The notes under the pieces: model-generated | What the model was told of the DNA's origin: nothing | The model's database searches: none | What the model saw: only the letters and a program-made list of their open reading frames with translations | Made by a program: the position numbers and the translations under genes | Shown here: piece after piece, positions 5,609 to 12,903 of the stretch | Layout: every line of letters begins with the position of its first letter | Numbering within the stretch: position 1 is the stretch's first letter | NCBI RefSeq assembly: GCF_019969725.1 | Contig: NZ_JAHXYW010000027.1 | Coordinates: forward strand, 1 to 28,448 | Direction: 5' to 3' | Length of the DNA stretch: 28,448 nucleotides | Source of the DNA: Neobacillus bataviensis | Lineage (GTDB): Bacteria; Bacillota; Bacilli; Bacillales_B; DSM-18226

Positions 5609-7477
5609 ATGTTGGAGACTAGAAAAGGCATTGAATGGCTAATCGAAATGCTGAGAAAAGACCAATCTCCCGATGGTTCATGGAATTATCCATTTGAAAC
5701 AGGCCTGGCAACAGATGCCTATATGATCATTTTATTACGGTCATTGGAATTAAATGATGAGGAATTAATACAAGAGCTTTCGAAGAGAATTTTAAGCAAG
5801 CAGGAACCAAACGGTTCGTGGAAGTTATTTTACGATGAGGGTGAAGGAAATCTATCATCAACCGTAGAGGCATACTATGCGCTTCTTTATTCAGGGTATT
5901 ACAGCGAAGATGACAAAAACCTTCGTGCTGCTAAACGGTTTATAATAGCAAACGGCGGCTTGGAAGAGGTCAATATGTTCACAAAAATCATGCTTGCTTT
6001 AACTGGTCAATACAAATGGCCGGCATTTTCCCCGCTGCCGATTGAAGTGATTCTTTTACCGCACATATTCCCAATCAATTTTTATTCCTTTTCCGTTTTT
6101 GGCAGGGCCAACCTGACACCGATTATGATCCTTGCTAGTAAGAAATTTACAATCATGACAGAAAAAAGCCCAAATCTTGCGGATTTGCATTTACAGCGCC
6201 ATAGTGAAGACCAGTGGGTCCGCTCTTATGAAATAAGATCCCTGCTCTCTTATATTGAAGATGGAGTCAAAAGCTTAATTGGCTTGCCCGAACAGCTGCG
6301 TATTTTAGCGATTGAACGGGCGAAAAAGTATATGCTTGACCACCTTGAACCAGATGGCACGTTATACAGTTATTACAGCTGTACTTTTTTGATGATCTTC
6401 GCTTTACTTTCTCTTGGATATAAAAAAACAGATCCCGTCATTGTAAAAGCTTTAGAAGGAATCCGTGCAATGAAATGTGAAATTAATGGATTGCCTCATA
6501 TGCAATATACCACCGCCGATGTCTGGAATACATCGTTAATTAGTTTCACCCTACAAGCAGCAGGTGTTCCTCCAGAAGATTCGATGATCTCAAAAGCCAA
6601 TGATTACCTTCTTACACGACAGCATAATAAATTCGGAGATTGGGTGATTCATAACCCTTCTAGCCTGCCTGGCGGCTGGGGCTTTTCCGATATAAATACC
6701 ATTAATCCGGATGTTGATGACACGACCGCTTCGCTCAGATCGATTTCAAGAAGCTTACCAACTGATCTAGCAGCTTGGGAACGGGGAATCCGCTGGGTTT
6801 TATCGATGCAAAACGACGATGGCGGCTGGGCAGGATTTGAAAAAAATACGAATACAAAAGTATTTGAATTTTTACCAATTGAAAAAGGAGAATTTCTATT
6901 AACAGACCCCTCTTGTGCAGATATTACCGGAAGAACCTTAGAATTTTTCGGGAACTATACCAATCTTCCAAACGATCATTCTGCCATCCAAAAAGGAGTA
7001 AAATGGCTTTTTAAAAATCAAGAAAAAGATGGATCCTGGTATGGCCGCTGGGGAATTTGTTATATATACGGGACATGGGCTTCCCTTACAGGGTTATTAG
7101 CAGTGGATGTACCAAAGAGTCATCCTGCTATTCAAAAGGCCGTTAAGTGGTTGCACAGTATTCAGAATGGAGATGGCGGCTGGGGCGAATCTTGCCATAG
7201 CGACAACAAAAAAACATATGTCTCTTTACGCGCAAGCACCTTGACCCATACTGCCTGGGTCCTTGATGCCTTGATCTCTATTTCCGATAAACCGACCGCA
7301 GCTATTGAAAAAGGAATTAAATATTTATTAAATTCACTGGAACAAACAGATTGGACCACGGACTACCCTAAAGGACAAGGAATGGCGGGCGGTTTTTATA
7401 TTCATTACCACAGCTACCGCTATATTTTTCCGCTTTTAGCTTTATCCCGTTATCAAAAGAAGTTCGAAAAAAAGTAA
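5609..7477 (+). CDS. sqhC: Squalene-hopene cyclase family terpene cyclase (sporulenol synthase-like)
   Basis: A 622-residue prenyltransferase-fold cyclase that forms polycyclic terpenoids at the membrane; the B. subtilis homologue SqhC makes sporulenol, a spore terpenoid. The catalytic DXDD acid motif is D368-V-D370-D371 in NPDVDDTTASL. QW-type repeats stabilising the alpha-barrels are visible: SPDGSW near residue 21, QEPNGSW near 68, QNDDGGW near 403, QEKDGSW near 471 and QNGDGGWGES near 520. The length is close to B. subtilis SqhC and the C-terminal half matches it well from memory. The ATG at 5609 is the only in-frame start, since a stop lies three codons upstream, but its best Shine-Dalgarno (GAGAGG) is 14 bases away and a short ORF in another frame lies between. 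Whether the product is hopene-like or sporulenol-like cannot be decided here. Confidence 0.93.
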   Translation: MLETRKGIEWLIEMLRKDQSPDGSWNYPFETGLATDAYMIILLRSLELNDEELIQELSKRILSKQEPNGSWKLFYDEGEGNLSSTVEAYYALLYSGYYSEDDKNLRAAKRFIIANGGLEEVNMFTKIMLALTGQYKWPAFSPLPIEVILLPHIFPINFYSFSVFGRANLTPIMILASKKFTIMTEKSPNLADLHLQRHSEDQWVRSYEIRSLLSYIEDGVKSLIGLPEQLRILAIERAKKYMLDHLEPDGTLYSYYSCTFLMIFALLSLGYKKTDPVIVKALEGIRAMKCEINGLPHMQYTTADVWNTSLISFTLQAAGVPPEDSMISKANDYLLTRQHNKFGDWVIHNPSSLPGGWGFSDINTINPDVDDTTASLRSISRSLPTDLAAWERGIRWVLSMQNDDGGWAGFEKNTNTKVFEFLPIEKGEFLLTDPSCADITGRTLEFFGNYTNLPNDHSAIQKGVKWLFKNQEKDGSWYGRWGICYIYGTWASLTGLLAVDVPKSHPAIQKAVKWLHSIQNGDGGWGESCHSDNKKTYVSLRASTLTHTAWVLDALISISDKPTAAIEKGIKYLLNSLEQTDWTTDYPKGQGMAGGFYIHYHSYRYIFPLLALSRYQKKFEKK

Positions 7478-7484
7478 TCTAAAA

Positions 7485-7520
7485 AACATCGACGGTTCTC
7501 TTCAACCGTCGATGTTTAAA
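7485..7520. terminator. Intrinsic terminator between convergent sqhC and mug
   Basis: A perfect 13-bp stem (7485-7497 with 7504-7516) around a 6-nt loop. On the minus strand it is followed by T6, a good terminator for mug. On the plus strand only TTTAAAT follows, so termination of sqhC is probably weaker. The last codons and the TGA stop of mug lie inside the right arm and loop. Confidence 0.9.
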
Positions 7521-8011
7521 TCGGTTAGCATTTTATAAATCTCAACGATTTCTTCAAGCCACATTCTAACTAGTCCACTAGAGGACGGTGCAACAAAATC
7601 GATGGTTCCTGGCACGACAGCTTCCGCTTGAATCCCCCACGGGGCAGCTTTACGTCCACTATACTCTTGATAAACACCTTTCCCAACAAAACAAACTACT
7701 TTCGGCTTAAATTTAGCAATCTTCTGTTTTAAGATTTCTCTGCCCTCCATGTATTCTTCCTTCTTAATTTCATCTGCAGCCTTTGTCGGCCTTTGAACAA
7801 TGTTCGTGAATCCGTAACCTAGTTCTAAAAGTGTATAATCTTCAGCAGCCTCATATTTCCGCGGGGTTAAGCCTGCTTCATAAATAATTTTCCAAAAACG
7901 ATTATTTGGATTAGCATAATGGTGACCAAGTTCACTAGAACGAATACTTGGATTAAAGCCGACAAATAAGATCTTTAAATTTTCTTTTACATGATCGCTT
8001 ATTGGGTTCAT
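7502..8011 (-). CDS. mug: G/U mismatch-specific DNA glycosylase (Mug/TDG family)
   Basis: A 169-residue member of uracil-DNA glycosylase family 2. It removes uracil or thymine opposite guanine, a base excision repair step upstream of AP endonucleases such as the exoA product in this window. The active-site strand VGFNPSIRSS at residues 17-26 carries N20, equivalent to the catalytic Asn of E. coli Mug. The family stretch HYANPNNRFWK follows at 31-41, and VCFVGKGVYQEYS and SSSGLVRM supply the remaining pocket and intercalation regions. The length is normal. The final codons are built into the terminator stem, so the C-terminus is constrained by an RNA structure. It lies 53 bp downstream of the YitT gene on the same strand and may be co-transcribed with it. 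Confidence 0.92.
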   Translation of the reverse strand: MNPISDHVKENLKILFVGFNPSIRSSELGHHYANPNNRFWKIIYEAGLTPRKYEAAEDYTLLELGYGFTNIVQRPTKAADEIKKEEYMEGREILKQKIAKFKPKVVCFVGKGVYQEYSGRKAAPWGIQAEAVVPGTIDFVAPSSSGLVRMWLEEIVEIYKMLTDLNIDG

Positions 8012-8064
8012 TGTTATACTCCTTGGTGGTGGATGATCTCATTTTATCAAAAATTTGTTCATAT

Positions 8065-8634
8065 CTATACTTTACGGACCGATGTAATGACACAAGCAAA
8101 TAGTCCAATGATCGAAACAATTACAAGTGAATAAAGAAGCCTGGCATCGTTTAGAAGTAATAATCCAGTGGAAATAATAACCGCATCAATGGCGAAACAA
8201 ATTACGCCAACGTTCACTTTAGTCTTTTTTGCGATTAAAAGTGCCAGCAAATCCATCCCGCCGGGGCTAATATGATTTCGCAGCATAAAGCCAACACCTA
8301 TACCAATAATAACCGCACCTATAATAATACTGTTTAAAATGGGTAAGTGAATCATTCCGTTTAATGGCATTAGAAAATCGAGCATAAACCCAGAAACCAC
8401 TGCTCCCAATAAACCGTTCATAAAGTAATCAGGTTCATATCTAAAGGCATAAATGTAAACGGGAATATTTAAGCATATAAATGTGAGGCCAACTTTTAAC
8501 CCCCACAAATAATTAGCCAAGAGACTTATGCCAAAAAAGCCGCCATTTATCAAATGAAAAGGAAGAATAAATCCATTTACTCCTATTCCGATCATCGTAC
8601 TCCCAATGCCTATAATCAGAAATTTTTTTAACAT
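8065..8634 (-). CDS. YitT family membrane protein, short form
   Basis: A 189-residue membrane protein with about five transmembrane helices. The pattern of an N-terminal GIGVNGFILPFHLINGGFFGISLL, a middle FMLRNHISPGGMDLLALLIAKKT and a final FACVITSVRKV matches the membrane domain of the YitT family (DUF161). Most Bacillus YitT proteins are about 280 residues and end with a cytoplasmic DUF2179 domain. This one stops just after the last helix with no sign of a frameshift downstream, so it is a natural short form rather than an obvious truncation. Transport substrate is unknown. It has its own upstream region (8635-8710) after the antiporter terminator. Confidence 0.82.
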   Translation of the reverse strand: MLKKFLIIGIGSTMIGIGVNGFILPFHLINGGFFGISLLANYLWGLKVGLTFICLNIPVYIYAFRYEPDYFMNGLLGAVVSGFMLDFLMPLNGMIHLPILNSIIIGAVIIGIGVGFMLRNHISPGGMDLLALLIAKKTKVNVGVICFAIDAVIISTGLLLLNDARLLYSLVIVSIIGLFACVITSVRKV

Positions 8635-8710
8635 CCAACCATCCCTTGTCCCATTTCTTTAATACCACTTATATGATTGAAAAAGGGACTTCATTCGGAA
8701 GGATTTAAGG

Positions 8711-8745
8711 CAAAAAAAATCAGAGCCTCATAGAGACTCCGATTT
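8711..8745 (-). terminator. Intrinsic terminator of the NhaC-type gene
   Basis: A 13-bp stem with two G-U pairs (arms 8717-8729 and 8733-8745, 3-nt loop), followed on the minus strand by T8. The stem overlaps the TAA stop codon of the antiporter gene at 8744-8746. Confidence 0.9.
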
Positions 8746-10069
8746 AAGCAGCAACAATCCGCTTTTGCTTTGATTTGCGAAATTGTTTTCCAATCGAAAG
8801 TAATATCGTTAATATAGGCAAAATCCATAAAAATACCGCATACGGTAAGTATCCTAGTAACGGAATCCCGACAATCGTGCTGCACATTATCGCTAAGACA
8901 CTCCATGGAACCATGCCCGGAAAGAGCATCGTCGTATCCCCCATTACCCTTGCTAATTCTTCATTTCCGTATTTTGAAGACCAATGAGGTAAAAAGGACC
9001 TCCCTGTTAAAATGATAGGCAGTGTTTGATTGGCCGCAATAAATGTGATGATTAGTGTTGCGATCAGTGTTTTTACCGTATCTCCTATTAAGGACCTTGA
9101 GGATTTCAGCCATTTATCTAAATAGGGCTGAATGACATTCAATTCCTCTAACAATCCATTATAAGCACCTGCCAAAGCGAGAAACAGCAGTAATTCGTAC
9201 ATATGAATTAAACCGCCGCCAAGACCCTCAATACCATGCCAAAAGTCATTTACTAATTTGGAAAAATGAGTTCCCTCAGCTAATGCTATAACGGCTGCTG
9301 ATAGAATACTAGATATAAACGCATAAATTATGCTTATTCGAAAAAGAACAAAAACGATTAACACCAATGGTGGGATAAACTTAATCCAAGAAAGCTGATT
9401 CCACTCGAAATGTACCGGATTGATTTTGCTGTCTCCATAACTATGTAAATCGAAGAAAGCATAAAAACAAAAGGAAACGAGGACAGCGATCACCGTTGAC
9501 AAAAGCATCGCCTTCCATTGCTTTTTAACAGTAAGTTCAACTGTATGTGATAAAAGCTGATGGGCGCTGGAAAACGGCGAAGTCCGATCCCCCACAAAAG
9601 CACCTGAGATTAATGCTCCCGCCACAACTTCAATTGGCAAATGTAATACCATGGCCGTCCCCAAAATCGGAACTCCAATGGCACTTAAGGTCCCAACTGT
9701 TGTCCCAAGAAGCATCGAGAAGACAAGAGCGACAAGAAACGAAAGAACCAAAAAATGCTCCGAATTAATAAAGTTAAGGGCCACTTTAACCATTTGACCA
9801 ATCGTTCCGGATAAATACCAGGAAGGAAGTAAAAAACTAACAAGAAAGAGTATAATAATGACAATTCTCGTTTTGTAAACTCCGATAAAACTAATTTTTA
9901 GTGTCTGCTTCAATGACAATCCTTTTTGGAATGCTAAATATACCAAAACAAGAAACCCTGGCATAAAACCGATAACGAGCGGCTGATGGTATATGACAGA
10001 ACAGACCACTCCTAAAATGGTCGTGATGAGCAGAAAAAGAACTTGGAAGATAGAAAAATTAGATACCAT
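8744..10069 (-). CDS. NhaC-family Na+/H+ antiporter
   Basis: A 441-residue polytopic membrane protein with about 11-12 hydrophobic segments. It carries the NhaC-type signature region GTTVGTLSAIGVPILGTAMVL followed by VVAGALISGAFVGDRTSPFSSA, in which GDR(x)SP corresponds to the family GDKxSP motif. The C-terminal half has the matching FIAANQTLPII and MGDTTMLFPGMVPWSVLA. The family includes Na+/H+ antiporters and the MleN malate/lactate exchanger, so the exact substrate is open. The start at 10069 is chosen because AAAGGTGG lies seven bases upstream; a reading from 10102 lacks a ribosome binding site. It is monocistronic, with its own terminator. Confidence 0.88.
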   Translation of the reverse strand: MVSNFSIFQVLFLLITTILGVVCSVIYHQPLVIGFMPGFLVLVYLAFQKGLSLKQTLKISFIGVYKTRIVIIILFLVSFLLPSWYLSGTIGQMVKVALNFINSEHFLVLSFLVALVFSMLLGTTVGTLSAIGVPILGTAMVLHLPIEVVAGALISGAFVGDRTSPFSSAHQLLSHTVELTVKKQWKAMLLSTVIAVLVSFCFYAFFDLHSYGDSKINPVHFEWNQLSWIKFIPPLVLIVFVLFRISIIYAFISSILSAAVIALAEGTHFSKLVNDFWHGIEGLGGGLIHMYELLLFLALAGAYNGLLEELNVIQPYLDKWLKSSRSLIGDTVKTLIATLIITFIAANQTLPIILTGRSFLPHWSSKYGNEELARVMGDTTMLFPGMVPWSVLAIMCSTIVGIPLLGYLPYAVFLWILPILTILLSIGKQFRKSKQKRIVAA

Positions 10070-10146
10070 TTCAAGACCACCTTTAAAAAGAAAACCATAC
10101 ATAATTATACGGAAAACTTCTGATTTAGAGAAGCATTTATTCTTTT

Positions 10147-10180
10147 AAAAAAAGAAGAGCCGCTCGTAAAAACGGCTCAA
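10147..10180 (-). terminator. Intrinsic terminator of the ABC-F gene
   Basis: GAGCCG (10157-10162) pairs with CGGCTC (10173-10178), with flanking A-T pairs. On the minus strand it is followed by TTCTTTTTTT. It lies about 30 bp after the ABC-F stop. Confidence 0.88.
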
Positions 10181-10207
10181 CCAAAGGTTGTATATCCCTT
10201 CAATTTG

Positions 10208-12079
10208 TTATACAACTTCCTCCAGCTGCTGATAGAGCTGTTCACGTTCATTTTCCAGCATCTCTAATTCAGAATAAATGCTTTGCAGTAAAGAAAGGTC
10301 ACTTTCTAATTCCATTAGTTTTTGTAACAAATGAATATTCATCTCGATTTGCTCGATCATTTCTTCGAGGTCATCCAAGTTTTTTAGCTTTTCATTAACG
10401 ATTTCCTTCACTTTTTTCGCAGTAGGCGGGATGGGGACATCTGCCGAATCACATACGAATGCAGGCAGCTTTTCTTTTGCCCAATCATAATTCCCATCGA
10501 AATAGTGGACTATCCCATTCTGCAGCCAATAAATTTTATTAAACAGTTTGTTGAGAAAATAACGATCATGGGAGACAGCTAAAATAGTGCCGTTAAAATG
10601 TTCAAGTGCCTCCTCCAATACCTCACAGGAATCAATATCCAAATGATTAGTCGGTTCATCCAAAATCAAAAGGTTAATGTCCTGGTACATAAGCTGTGCA
10701 AGGCGAAGGCGCATTCTTTCACCGCCGCTTAATTGATTCACCTTGCGGAATACCGCAGGCCCGTAAAATAGGAATCGTGCTAAAATATGTCGGGCCTCGC
10801 CTTCATTTACTTTGACTTCAGAACGAAACACATCAATCAGCTGATCATCTCCTAAATCAGCAAAAACATGCTGCGATAAATAGCCAATCTTCACATTGCT
10901 ACCTACCTTAACAACACCATTGTCTGCCACACATTCTTGTAAAATCATTTTTAAAACGGTAGACTTTCCTGTCCCGTTTTCACCGACAATCGCCGTTCGA
11001 TCCTTAAATTGAACAAGCATGTTCACATTATCAAATAGCTTACGGCTGCCATAGCTTTTTGAAACGTTCTCGAGGATAATGACATCCTTTCCACTCCGGT
11101 CATTCGCTTCAAAATCAATTCCCATTTTCTTAACTTCCATTTTGGGACGGTCTATCTTTTCGATGCGATCAAGTGCACGCTGCATATTAGTCGCACGCTT
11201 ATGAAGAGCAGCGCTGGGAGGATTAGAGCGGTTAGCCCAGTCCCGAAGCCGCTTAATGGCTTCCTTCATCTTTTTAATTTTCTTCTGCTGTTCTTGGTAC
11301 TCTTGGAATTCTCTTAATAGCCGTTCTTCCTTTTCCTTGATATAGTTACTAAAATTCGTATGGTATAAATCAATTTCTCCATCTTCCATCTCAAGAACCT
11401 TGTTCACTACTTCATCTAAAAAGTACCTGTCATGAGAGATTAGAATAATAGTGCCTTTGTAATCCTTTAAGAAGGAGCCTAACCACTCAATGGCCATCAA
11501 ATCTAAATGATTGGTTGGCTCATCAAGTAATAAGAGTTCTGGATTTTTCAATAAACTTAGACCAAGACCAACCTTGGTTTTCTCACCGCCGCTTAATAGT
11601 GAAAAAGGCTTCACAAGTAAATCAGCAATATTTAAGCCATTCGCCACACGGTCCATTTGAGCGTCCATTTCGTAGCCGCCATTTAAAATAAAATCATCTT
11701 GAAGCATTCCGTACTGCTCAATTAATCTTTGCAATTTTTCCGGAGCCATTTCCTGCCCCATCTCAAGCTCCAATTGTTTTAGTATCGCTTCCGTCTTTGT
11801 TAAATGTTCGAATGCCGTTTTCAAAACTTCCTTCACGTTCAGGTCTCCGAAATCAGGAATTTGTGCCAAGTAGCCGATTTTAAGTGCCTTTTTCCAATGA
11901 ATAACTCCCTCATCAACAGATTCCTGTTGAGCAAGCATTTTTAATAAAGTAGTTTTTCCGCTGCCGTTGCGGCCTACTAAGCCAATACGGCTGCCTTCAT
12001 GTACTTCAAATGATAAATCTTTAAAAATCATATTTCCGCCAAACGATTTCGCTATATGGTTAACACTGCAAACTATCAT
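10208..12079 (-). CDS. ABC-F ATPase, probable ribosome protection protein
   Basis: About 623 residues, two ABC ATPase domains and no membrane domain, the ABC-F layout. Domain 1 has Walker A GRNGSGKT (residues 36-43), signature LSGGEKTK and Walker B LLLLDEPTNHLD. The inter-domain linker (about 240-320) is a charged helical hairpin including LRDWANRSNPPSA and MQRALDRIEKIDRP, the region that reaches the ribosomal P-site or exit tunnel in resistance ABC-F proteins. Domain 2 has GENGTGKST, LSGGERMR and LLILDEPTNHLD. A C-terminal coiled coil of about 80 residues follows. The start at 12079 is preferred to an ATG two codons earlier because AAGGAG is seven bases away. The leader peptide and terminators upstream imply drug-inducible expression, so a role against ribosome-targeting antibiotics (lincosamide, streptogramin A or pleuromutilin class) is likely but inferred. 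A housekeeping ABC-F is the alternative. Confidence 0.88.
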   Translation of the reverse strand: MIVCSVNHIAKSFGGNMIFKDLSFEVHEGSRIGLVGRNGSGKTTLLKMLAQQESVDEGVIHWKKALKIGYLAQIPDFGDLNVKEVLKTAFEHLTKTEAILKQLELEMGQEMAPEKLQRLIEQYGMLQDDFILNGGYEMDAQMDRVANGLNIADLLVKPFSLLSGGEKTKVGLGLSLLKNPELLLLDEPTNHLDLMAIEWLGSFLKDYKGTIILISHDRYFLDEVVNKVLEMEDGEIDLYHTNFSNYIKEKEERLLREFQEYQEQQKKIKKMKEAIKRLRDWANRSNPPSAALHKRATNMQRALDRIEKIDRPKMEVKKMGIDFEANDRSGKDVIILENVSKSYGSRKLFDNVNMLVQFKDRTAIVGENGTGKSTVLKMILQECVADNGVVKVGSNVKIGYLSQHVFADLGDDQLIDVFRSEVKVNEGEARHILARFLFYGPAVFRKVNQLSGGERMRLRLAQLMYQDINLLILDEPTNHLDIDSCEVLEEALEHFNGTILAVSHDRYFLNKLFNKIYWLQNGIVHYFDGNYDWAKEKLPAFVCDSADVPIPPTAKKVKEIVNEKLKNLDDLEEMIEQIEMNIHLLQKLMELESDLSLLQSIYSELEMLENEREQLYQQLEEVV

Positions 12080-12124
12080 GTTCATTCTCCTTTTATTAAA
12101 AATTCGATGAACACATCTAAATAT

Positions 12125-12158
12125 AAAAAAGCCACGGGCATCTATTCCTCCCGCGGCT
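12125..12158 (-). terminator. Attenuator terminator 2 in the ABC-F leader
   Basis: On the minus strand AGCCGCGGG pairs with CCCGTGGCT (12150-12158 with 12130-12138, one G-U pair) around an 11-nt loop and is followed by T6. It lies inside the 5' leader, about 45 nt before the ABC-F start, where it would stop transcription before the coding region. Confidence 0.88.
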
Positions 12159-12173
12159 GATAAAAAGGCATAG

Positions 12174-12199
12174 AAAAAGAGTGCGTCTGCACTCTCTTT
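12174..12199 (-). terminator. Attenuator hairpin 1 in the ABC-F leader
   Basis: Arms 12189-12199 and 12174-12184 form an 11-bp stem with one G-U pair and a 4-nt loop. The minus-strand 3' side runs into TTTTTC then TTTTT. Its 5' arm (TAAAGAG, 12194-12200) can pair instead with CTCTTTA at 12218-12224, just after the leader stop. That alternative would abolish this hairpin. Confidence 0.7.
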
Positions 12200-12229
12200 A
12201 TACCGATCTATTGTGGGTAAAGAGATGTG

Positions 12230-12364
12230 TTATCGTTCAAATTTCACTATGCAGTTTCGAAAAAAGGGCATACTACCCCCTTGGAAAACTGCTTCATGAA
12301 AAATTGCACGGTAAATATTAAGGGCTTCAAGCCATAACAAGCGTGCAAAAATTGAACGTTTCAT
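12230..12364 (-). CDS. Leader peptide of the ABC-F attenuator (44 aa)
   Basis: A 44-codon ORF starting ATG at 12364, with a near-perfect ribosome binding site GGAGGTGG (12372-12379) seven bases upstream. The product begins MKRSIFARLLWLEALNIYRA and ends RNCIVKFER. The N-terminal part is basic-hydrophobic, as in leaders on which drug-bound ribosomes stall. A promoter lies upstream and two terminators lie downstream before the ABC-F gene. The start-proximal bases (AAGAGATG, 12362-12369) are complementary to CATCTCTT (12220-12227) just after the stop, so ribosome occupancy of this ORF should decide which downstream hairpins form. This is the layout of inducible ABC-F genes in Firmicutes. Confidence 0.8.
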   Translation of the reverse strand: MKRSIFARLLWLEALNIYRAIFHEAVFQGGSMPFFRNCIVKFER

Positions 12365-12400
12365 CTCTTCTCCACCTCCGTTTCTGATCAAGTTATTTCC

Positions 12401-12429
12401 ATTGTAATTTTTTCCTTTAAGATTTGCAA
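12401..12429 (-). promoter_or_regulatory. Promoter of the ABC-F leader transcript
   Basis: The minus strand reads TTGCAA (12424-12429), a 17-nt spacer and TACAAT (12401-12406), a good sigma-A match. The start point would be near 12394, about 15 nt upstream of the leader Shine-Dalgarno. It lies between the leader ORF and the stop of the 137-residue gene. Confidence 0.75.
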
Positions 12430-12445
12430 GCCCGAATTTACTGAT

Positions 12446-12859
12446 TTAATGGAGATACTTTTTACGAGCTGCAAACCTCCTCCGGTAAACAAACTTCCGC
12501 AAATCTTTATCATTAATATTCCCATCATAGATTAAAAAAAGCAGTGATTGGAATTCAGGAAATTGATCCTTAACGAAAAGGGCGAACTCCTTCCGTTCGC
12601 CCTTCATTTTATTCTTAAATTCCTCATCGTTTAAAATTTGTTTTAGCTGTTTTTCATAATAGATCTTAGTATCTTCCCACTTTTCCTTTCGATTCTCCAA
12701 AATATCCTGAGCATAAATCGGCAATTTCTCAATCACAAGATCAATATAGCCCTCTGACCACATTAGCATTTTATCCTTTTCAGGAAGCTCAAACACCATA
12801 TTCATTAGCTCAATGTCGTCTGCATGTTCACTGGATGCATATTTTCCAACCCGATTCAT
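12446..12859 (-). CDS. Hypothetical protein, 137 aa, downstream of htrA
   Basis: From the ATG at 12859 (AGAGG seven bases upstream; a GTG two codons earlier would overlap that site). The protein is soluble, highly charged and mostly helical in appearance: FELPEKDKMLMWSEGYIDL, then a Lys/Glu-rich middle, then GERKEFALFVKDQFPEFQS, LLFLIYDGN, and a very basic C-terminus RKFVYRRRFAARKKYLH that could contact nucleic acid or an acidic partner. There is no signal peptide, Cys cluster or known motif that I can place. It begins 45 bp after the htrA stop with no terminator between, so it is likely co-transcribed with htrA. Confidence 0.7.
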   Translation of the reverse strand: MNRVGKYASSEHADDIELMNMVFELPEKDKMLMWSEGYIDLVIEKLPIYAQDILENRKEKWEDTKIYYEKQLKQILNDEEFKNKMKGERKEFALFVKDQFPEFQSLLFLIYDGNINDKDLRKFVYRRRFAARKKYLH

Positions 12860-12903
12860 TGTCACACCTCTTAAAAAAATCTTTGGTGTTAATGTACCTC
12901 AAA

